The position numbers were made by a program, and so were the translations under genes. This document shows, piece by piece, positions 56,825 through 64,000 of a stretch of 64,000 bases of DNA. The notes below the pieces were generated by a model. That model made no database searches. It saw nothing but the letters and a program-made list of their open reading frames with translations, and had not been told where the DNA came from. The number at the start of each line of letters is the position of its first letter. The stretch's first letter is position 1. This DNA comes from Cephalotus follicularis (Eukaryota; Streptophyta; Magnoliopsida; Oxalidales; Cephalotaceae): NCBI GenBank assembly GCA_001972305.1, contig BDDD01001607.1:62001-126000 (forward strand). The letters run 5' to 3'.

Positions 56825-59703
56825 CAGTAATTATGCGAATATTGTGATGATGAAATTATAGGTTGTTAGGTGTGATTAGAGTGGGGAAACTGGATCATGG
56901 CATTTCATGCTTTCATTCATGCGTTTCATGTTAAAAGTAGAGAACCTATGAATTCTAAGCCAGTTATGTAATGATTTTGTAGACGAGAATCCTGTAACTG
57001 ATTCGGAGAATCGAGGGGCTAGTCCGCAATAGCTGATTTTAGTAATTATGTGAGTAGAACATCTCCTTCCTTTATCTTATTTGATTTGTTGATAATCTGA
57101 TTTGGAATTTATTCCTATACTTGTTGATACCTTCGTTGCTTGATTTTATCATACGATATGGTTTGTTATATGATTCCATAATGGTTTCTTGAAATCCTTT
57201 ATTGACATTCTCGTTTGAGCCCTCTATCGGTATTCCGATTTGGATGTTTATATTGATATGACACGTTGATTGATTGTATATTCACCTTGTCTCCTTGCTG
57301 TTATAATAGTATTGGCTCCTGTGATCATATATGTTTTTGTTGCTGTTGTATATCTGTTTGGCTCCTACGGCGATGTATTTTGTTTTCTTGCTATTGCTAT
57401 TATATTCTTTCCATCTCCGTATCGTTATCGTTGAACTTTATTATGGGTATCGTTGGAAAATCTTTATCCATTTCGAGAGATCGTTGTTGTGAGAGTTATG
57501 TGTTTTTGAGTGGGAGATTCCCTTCCTTTACTCTCATTGTACTTGTTCTTTGATGGTATTAGTGCCCTTTTGTGGATTCTATTATGAGATGGCTATTGAT
57601 GGCAGAATTTGTTGATTTCGATTGGTTTCCATATTATCATACTTGAGCCTTATTGTTGATACCGTTGAGCAATTCATTATTTGAGAGTCCTGTTGTTTTC
57701 ATATGTGCTCTGTTTTCTTGTGATATGTGATCTTGGTTGGGAATTGTATCCCGGTTGTCTTCTGTTGTTGTATTCATTGTTGTGATGTGATTCCGAGCGG
57801 GTATGTGCTCGATGCTCTGGGTGACTTGGTCACCTTCTCAAACTTGTGACATTGTGACTTGTTATATGGTTATACTATGTTATATTCTGATGCTGGGTAC
57901 CGGGATTATGGATATGTATTACCGGTCCAAGGGGAGGTATATGTTCGACGCTCAACTCTACTTAGCAGGCCCATTGGTCTATGATGGGGTGTTATGTGGA
58001 AACTGCCCTCGGGTTCCATACCTGGATCTACGACATACTATTGTCAATGATGGTATGCTTAGTGTGAGTGCAGCAAAGCTGCTCCACCACCCTCCTATTG
58101 AACTGTGTTTGGTTGTTGATATATATTGCACGCGGATCCCTCGGATGAGGTTGAGTGTGCATGCGGGTTTTCTCAGCGAGGGCTAGGGTCTGTGCGGTAT
58201 ATGCCAGCCCCTCGTGCGAGGTATGGATGTTATGCTTACCATAGGCACTCTGCACCAGTGTATGATGGATGATGATCACATCCTGTAGCCTATTGGCCTT
58301 TATTATTGCTGCAGCGGTTGTATTATGACGCCATGTGATTTGGCGGGGTTATGATATGACGCCATGTGATTTGGCGGGGTTATGATATGACGCCATGTGA
58401 TTTGGCGAGGATATGAGGCAGTGACATGATTGGTACCAGCATCCTCTTATATTATATGTTTTCCTGGGCACATATTACATTCTTGGTATTGATATTGTCA
58501 TGATCGTATCTTTTAGCTTTGATATTTAGATACTTGATATTGTTATGACCTTCATGTATTTGATTATTGTTTTGAGTATGATATTTGTTCAGCGGACTTA
58601 TTGAGTCATTGGTTATTTCATTGAAGTCTTGCTATTGGGCTACTCATGATTGTTGATCACGTCCGTGATTCTTGATATGTTTATGTACTCGGATTTTATT
58701 GTACTCGGGGAGTCTTGAGCCTTGAATTTGTTCAACGGAACTTTTATCGTTGACATCCGAGTTTCATTTATGGAGCCTTATTAATGTCTATGGTAACAAT
58801 TATGGATCTCTTTTGATAATCTTGTTTACATTCTTGACTCATGCTATATTGTGGAGCCATTTGTTGAGTATCGAGATCCCGATTCCTGAGTTGTTTTACA
58901 TTTGTGATTCTCATTTACATCGTGGACTTCATTTATATTGTGGATTTCGTTTACACTTCGAGGATCTCGATATCCCTTTGTGATCTCGATATCTCTTTTT
59001 GATTTTGACTATCCTTTTGGATCTTGATTTCATTCTTGCTGTAGATTTACATTGCATTCTACCTTGAGTTTATATCATTTCTCTTTTTATTCGGTATATA
59101 GTTATGGGAGATGTATTTATTGTTTCTACTCACTTAGTCATTTGGACTAACCCCCTCACAGTTTTCTTTTCAAATGTTGGTGAGCAGTTGTTCGGTCAGA
59201 CTCATTTGTGGATGGACCACAAAGGCAGGGCATGCTACCAGAATGTCAACACACGCATTGCTTCACTACATCAGCACTTTAATTATGCATTATATATGTT
59301 TTTAATTATATGTTTTTCCTTATGGTTTTGTTTTAAAATGGCAGAGCCCAATATAATTATGATTTATGCTTGCTGATATGGTTGAGGCAGAGCCCAACCC
59401 ATGCATCTTTATTAGTTTAAACTATTGATTCGTCCTTCGGGAGTGTGTTTTACTGAGGGCTGAGCCCGTTTATAAAAATGTGTTTTTCTTTACAAGGGGC
59501 ATAGTCCGATAAACGGATACTACATGCCCGATTTTCGTAAAAATTTAAGAGTTAGAAAAATTTTCAAGTTTTTGCAAAATATCAACTTTATGATGGTTTT
59601 TAAGAAGTTTCAACACAGGTTTTTAAGTTATCACCTGGAGGTTTCCGAAAGGAGGCTTGCCACGTGATTGTCACATCCGTCTCGGTAGGAAACGGGTGTG
59701 ACA
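56825..59703 (+). mobile_element. Long gypsy-type LTR in TNPA, right part
   Basis: Non-coding continuation of the element begun at 51761. It contains cataggcactctgcacc-type LTR sequence, a 31-bp tandem repeat (58325-58412), and gggcatagtccgataaacgg (59498-59517), the reverse complement of a stretch of LTR W at 32573-32592. Ends TGACA. Confidence 0.78.
58325..58412. repeat. 31-bp tandem repeat, three copies
   Basis: Units built on atgacgccatgtgatttggc, with near-perfect identity. Confidence 0.94.
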
Positions 59704-59708
59704 GGTGT

Positions 59709-60550
59709 GTCGCAGATGAGCCTTCAGTTCATGCAGCATTGCCGTGCAGAGATACCACGGCCGTGCAGAGATGCCACCAATAGGGCGAAAGAAGCACACA
59801 CCACCTACATTGGCGGTTATCACACGATGGAAAGACAGCTTCACATTGGGGTAAGTAATAAACTTAATTTATAATTATGGTGCTTAATAAACTTAATTTG
59901 TGTTTCAAACTAATTCAAAATTGCATTTGACTTGCAGGGGACCAAGGGGAAACATACTGTGGATGTATACTATGAAACCCATCGGAAGGCGGGGAATGAT
60001 ACACTTCCACCTCCTATTATAATGGAGAGGATGGTCAGTCACAAGATAAAATGAATGTCAATTACCCTTTATATGTCAATCACTTAACTGATTAATCTTG
60101 TATTTTTTGTAGGAGAAGTACCGGGCTGCTGTCGGGTTGGATACTGTGGAGGGGCCCGACGGTACTAGTATACCGGCTCCCTTCGACGTTGTGGTATGGA
60201 CAGAGGCGACTGGAGGTCCGTGGAAGGGCAAGATCCGTGGATTGGGGAACTACATGCCTTCCACAAATATGCTACCACGAGCACTTCGAGGTACTCAGTC
60301 GGGAGTGGGAGGTCAGAGTCGCCCATTCTGTTCACCGCCACCACAGACCGGCCCAGAGCCGGACGCAGTTTCCGAGCTTCACCAGCAGATGGACCGAGTG
60401 GAGTCAAAGTTGGAGACTTTTATGGATCGAGTGATGCAGATGATGGGGTCTCAATCCACACGCACACCATCTGATCAGAGTTTGTCGTGGACTCGGCACT
60501 CCCCCTTCCAGCCATCTTCAGACTCTGACGATAGCGAAGACGAGTCGTAG
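59709..60550 (+). pseudogene. CACTA TNPA-type gene, last exons
   Basis: Proposed exons 59709-59850 (continuing the exon broken at 51760), 59938-60033 and 60113-60550, with GT-AG introns. The protein reads FMQHCRAEIPRPCRDATNRAKEAHTTYIGGYHTMERQ, then KHTVDVYYETHRKAGNDTLPPPIIMERM, EKYRAAVGLD..., and a C-terminus with a short Gln/Glu/Met heptad-like segment (QMDRVESKLETFMDRVMQMM, possibly a coiled coil) ending SDSDDSEDES before TAG. No stops seen. Relatively preserved compared with TNP2. Confidence 0.85.
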
Positions 60551-60807
60551 TTTGTTTAGTTTGACACATTTTAAGACTGGTTGTAAACGTATTACACTTT
60601 TTATATATATGTTGTAAAGCTCGTTTACATTGTTCTGTTAGTTTACTATGAATGAAATGTGTTGTCTAGTAGTTATGGATGGAGTCAATTACACAATTGT
60701 CAAATATAAAACCGTTATTGTGGCTGCTGTTGAAATGAATTGTAGGTTTTTCTTGGATATAGGGGAATGGATTCTGCTGGTACTTCCATATGCATTATCT
60801 GTAGAAT

Positions 60808-61183
60808 GGTGAGGGTAATGCCCTCGCCATTCTACAGAAAACACACAGGGCGAGGGTCTAAGCCTTCGCTGAGCCCTCACCACGGCGAGGGGATATGAGT
60901 TTACGAACAGGTCATGACGAGGGGAAACTGCCCTAGCGATGCCCTCGCCATAGCAAGGGCATGGCGAGGGTATTGTGGCGAGGGGATATATCCCTAGACA
61001 TACCCTCTCCATGGTGAGGGCAGTAAATGGAAAAGAGACTTAACCCTCGCCATACCCTCACTAGACCCTCGCCGAGTTAAGGGCGAAGAGGAATTTGGCG
61101 ACGGTTTTTTCCCCTCTCCATGCCCTCGCCATTGACTCAACGACGAGGGGATGGCGAGGGGAAGTGCCCTCGCCGTAGACCTA
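60808..61183. repeat. CACTA right subterminal repeats
   Basis: About twenty GCGAGGG/CCCTCGC units in both orientations, e.g. gagggtaatgccctcgcca, atggcgagggta, gccctcgccat. Denser and longer than the left array. They lie between the TNPA 3' end and the terminal inverted repeat. Confidence 0.92.
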
Positions 61184-61196
61184 TTTTTTAGTAGTG

Positions 61197-62338
61197 AGAG
61201 AACCAAGATCATGATGTGGGAATTGGAATCTCGGTGTACTTTATTTCGAATCTTCTTGGTCATAGGATTGACACTCAGGGAATCATCTATCCGGATAGAC
61301 CAGTACGTACTGTTAGATCGGTAAGCAGAAGGTGACTGATCTCACACTAACTCGCATGGATGATACTATGACAACTAAGTGGGTGCTCATTTAATGAGTT
61401 CACTGAAGGTGACTATTGATAGAATATTTGTATGGAGTTTTACTTACATGTTAGACAGAATTCTAGTTTTACAGCAGTGCATATGGTCCTTGGACATGAG
61501 CCATCACTGGATGTCTTGTGCATATGGTGTTGTGTTTTGATGATGCTTAAATACATATTCTATGAAGTGTATACAGACATTGGTTGGGCATAGTACGCTT
61601 ATATATGGAGGCATGTGAACTGGCAATAATGAATCCGTTGCTTCAAGTAAAAGAAGATTATGCTCAGGATGATTTTCGTTAGTGATTAAACGCCTGGCCA
61701 GGCTAGCCACGATATCAAGAGTGTGATATCATTGGTTGAATATTAGAGGGGCACCTCTAATATTATTTAGGATAATGAAAGATAGTCAGGAGGCAAGAAA
61801 TTAAATTATTGGGGTCTGACATAATTCGTACCCTAGATTTAGTTAGAGCATTTTCAATGGAGGGACTATACGTGCATGTACCTGCAAAAAGTGGTTCGAA
61901 AATTATTCATATTACATGGGGGTGTCGTTATGCATTGCTAGATGTCGATGTCGACCAGTAGGATACCCGAGATTAAATTGATAAATTAATTTTGGAAGAA
62001 AAGAATTAAAAGAGTTTTAATTCGATATATTCAAGAGAATATTTTTAATGTGATAGTAAATATTTAATTGAATAATTGTGGGTGTCACAATATTAATCCT
62101 ACGGCCAGCGTAATAGTGAACCCATAGGGTCACAGACAATACGGGCTGATATTTCCAACACGTGATGAGAGAAAAATAGTTCAGATGTTATTTCATAATT
62201 ATATGTAATGAGAATAAATATATAAATATATTTAATGAGATTAAATATATATAAATATAATTAATGAGACTAATTATATTAAAGAAAGAAAGAGATTTAA
62301 AAGGAAAGGGATTCCTTTTAAATAAGAGGGATGGTTGA
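61197..62338 (+). repeat. Copia LTR Y, right part
   Basis: Resumes after the CACTA TSD with gaaccaagatcatgatgtgg, matching LTR Y at 23555 onward. It continues through attagaggggcacctctaat (61743-61762) and is cut at 62338 by the gypsy LTR. Confidence 0.8.
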
Positions 62339-64000
62339 TGTCACGCCCCGGTTTCCGGTAGACACACATAAAAGTGGTAAAGGCAAATAACAACAAGATT
62401 CAGCTCATGCAAATACCAGAAAATTTAAACTTTTAAACAAGATATCAGCTGCGGGAGCATTAAAACTCATAAGCTGAAAAAACACGTAACGTGCATCCCA
62501 TACTGCACGCTACTCAATACAAGTCTGTCATAGTTAAACACCCATAAAACGGAGCGTGATCCATAATACATTACTCATCGTTAAACAAAACCAAAAGTAC
62601 GGTACATCAATAGTCTTTAAAACAAAACCAGTTTATTACAACCCCGAAGAATGCAAAACCAACAACAATAACATAAAGGCTTGTTCTTCGTCCAAGCTAG
62701 TCCAACCGATCCACTGCATCAATCTGTAAAGTAGAGGGTTAGCCGTTGTCCTCACTCGGTTAAGTCAGAAAGGTAGTTTGGGATCAACATTACATGCATG
62801 TCATGGAATGTATTCGTAGATGATGCAGTGCAATAGAAAATACCAGTTTATATATATATACATATATGAAAAAATATATAATTTAATAATAGAGTGTAAT
62901 ATCAGTAGGGACATATATGAAAAATATATGTATGCAACGACAGTACAGTAGTAGCTCGCCCAAGGCTACATCAAACAGGCACAGTAGTGTCCGAACAAGA
63001 CCAGTAAACAGTACAGTAAGTCCACAAAGGGACCACAACAGGCAGGCAGTATGTGTAATGCCGCCAACTCCTGGCCCAATGTTACACTCCCACTTCGGTC
63101 CCTACTCCAGGAAACCAAGCAAGATAACAGTACAGTGAGTTACCCAGCCAACTCTTGGCTCCTAGGTTAACCCTACCACTAGCCAACGCTGGCAGTCTCC
63201 GCCATGCAACTAGTGGCTCAAGCACAAACACATGAAATTCACAGAGCAAATAGTGAATAGTCACAGTAAATAGTGCAGTAAATAGTACAGTAATGATCGT
63301 TAGATCAACAACATGCAGTTTATTTCAAATTATTCTTGAAAGTCGTAAAAAATTGAAATATGTATTTCCAATAGATAGAAAATACTTTCAACAATTCAGT
63401 AGTGGAAATCGCTTTCCAGTTTGTTCAAAAATACGTTATTAACCAATATATATTTTTGTACTCAAAACAGTGTATTCCAAGTTCATATATGCATTTCTAA
63501 ATATCATAACTTAGAAATCATAAACGATTTATAGATAGTCAATAAACAGGCAGTAAACAGTGCATATGCAATGCATACAAATGTTCAAATGCATTCTAAC
63601 ATAAGTCGGGATCGTTTCATATTGTCAAATAAGAAAGCCTCCAAACAGTACAAGAAGGCGTCGATGTCCATTATTAGGCGTCGATGTCTTTGTCCCTCAG
63701 CGTCGACGCTCAAGTCCTTAGCATCAGCGCTTCCCACTATTGAAGACGTCGATGTCCATATTTATACGCATCGATGCTCAAGGTATGGAACCTTAAACGT
63801 CAGTGTATTGCTTAAGGCATCGATGCGTTAAGGTAGGAACCTTAGGTGTCGACGTATAATACGTCAATATCCAAGCAGATAACCCAAAGGCGTCGATATT
63901 CCTAAAAGGCATCGACGTGTTTCGAGCACCAGTCGTCTTCTTCCTCACGATGGGACAAACAGTAACTAACATTGTCCATATACATGCAAGACAACATGAA
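62339..64000 (-). repeat. Gypsy LTR, reverse orientation, runs off the window
   Basis: Starts TGTCACGCCCCGGTTTCC. Homologous in reverse to solo LTR V (54380-56824): the tcctcactcggttaag block, the tgatgcagtgcaatag block and the cagtaaacagtacag repeats. It holds a paired GTCGAC dyad cluster at 63655-63930 (gcgtcgatgtc/gcgtcgatgtc, gcgtcgacgctc and others). Its end lies beyond the window. Confidence 0.75.

Larger units (their letters stand above)
40057..61196 (+). mobile_element. CACTA (En/Spm) transposon, 21 kb including nested insertions
   Basis: Cut-and-paste DNA transposon. The left terminus CACTACATGAAAAACAGG (40057) pairs with the right terminus, whose reverse complement is CACTACTAAAAAATAGG. 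The 3-bp target duplication aga is present at 40054-40056 and 61197-61199. Subterminal GCGAGGGC repeats lie at both ends. It carries a TNP2-type transposase gene and a TNPA-type gene, both on the plus strand. Removing Athila-2 (about 6.0 kb) and the LTR at 51761-59703 (about 7.9 kb) leaves about 7.2 kb. Confidence 0.93.

Noticed and set aside
57266..58186. Cys-rich and other frames of 95 and 127 codons in the long LTR
   Set aside because: No family motif, no conserved start context, and the region is homologous to non-coding parts of LTR W.
60137..60474. Overlapping alternative frames (60165-60474) in both strands
   Set aside because: Shadows of the last TNPA exon.
51010..60550. A host gene with introns
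   Set aside because: Position between TNP2 and the CACTA subterminal repeats, and resemblance to the Ptta/En/Spm (Transposase_24) proteins, identify it as the second CACTA gene.

Overview
This is a piece of angiosperm (probably eudicot) nuclear heterochromatin made almost entirely of nested transposable elements. I see no single-copy host gene, tRNA or rRNA. The families present are typical of large plant genomes: Athila-type and Tat-type Ty3/gypsy elements, a Tekay/Del-like gypsy fragment, several Copia elements, very long solo LTRs, and a CACTA (En/Spm) DNA transposon with plant-type TNP2 and TNPA genes. Almost all coding regions are broken. The second CACTA gene is the exception: its exons are open except where one LTR interrupts it.

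Left part (1-8690): a minus-strand gypsy gag (1-308 and 8383-8681) is split by Athila-1 (309-8382). Athila-1 has a full 5' LTR, gag-protease, RNase H and integrase, but its RT core is lost in a 25-N gap and its 3' LTR is truncated. The block 3986-5722, next to the gap, is not natural DNA. It is the base-by-base complement, NOT reversed, of 2297-3985 plus 48 bases more, so it is a sequence-processing artefact.

Middle-left (8693-25096): a 2.6-kb gypsy LTR, a Copia LTR fragment, a minus-strand Copia element (RT, integrase, protease, gag, long leader, 5' LTR), an inverted related Copia LTR, then a plus-strand Copia RNase H with its 3' LTR. Centre (25097-39886): a Tat-type element (leader, PBS, ruined gag) interrupted by a 3.2-kb solo LTR with a perfect 5-bp target duplication and by a large composite LTR (about 32372-39275). 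That LTR carries minisatellites, and a 3.4-kb Tekay-like fragment has been captured inside one of them between 96-bp identical flanks.

Right part (39887-62338): a Copia LTR (39887-40056 and 61197-62338) is split by a 21-kb CACTA transposon (40057-61196; TSD aga; subterminal GCGAGGGC repeats). The CACTA is itself split by Athila-2 in the TNP2 gene (42446-48400; TSD gctgt; pol largely deleted and no 3' LTR) and by a long LTR in the TNPA gene (51761-59703). The latter contains another solo LTR (53024-56824; TSD cagta), which holds a further Copia-like LTR (from 55182). Up to five insertion levels can be ordered. A gypsy LTR (62339 onward) runs off the window.

The most unusual biological signal is a palindromic dyad, consensus about CAAAGCGTCGACGCTTTG. 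It is repeatedly found as PAIRS with centres 19-21 bp apart, inside LTRs or leaders of at least four seemingly unrelated LTR families, both Copia and gypsy, in both orientations.
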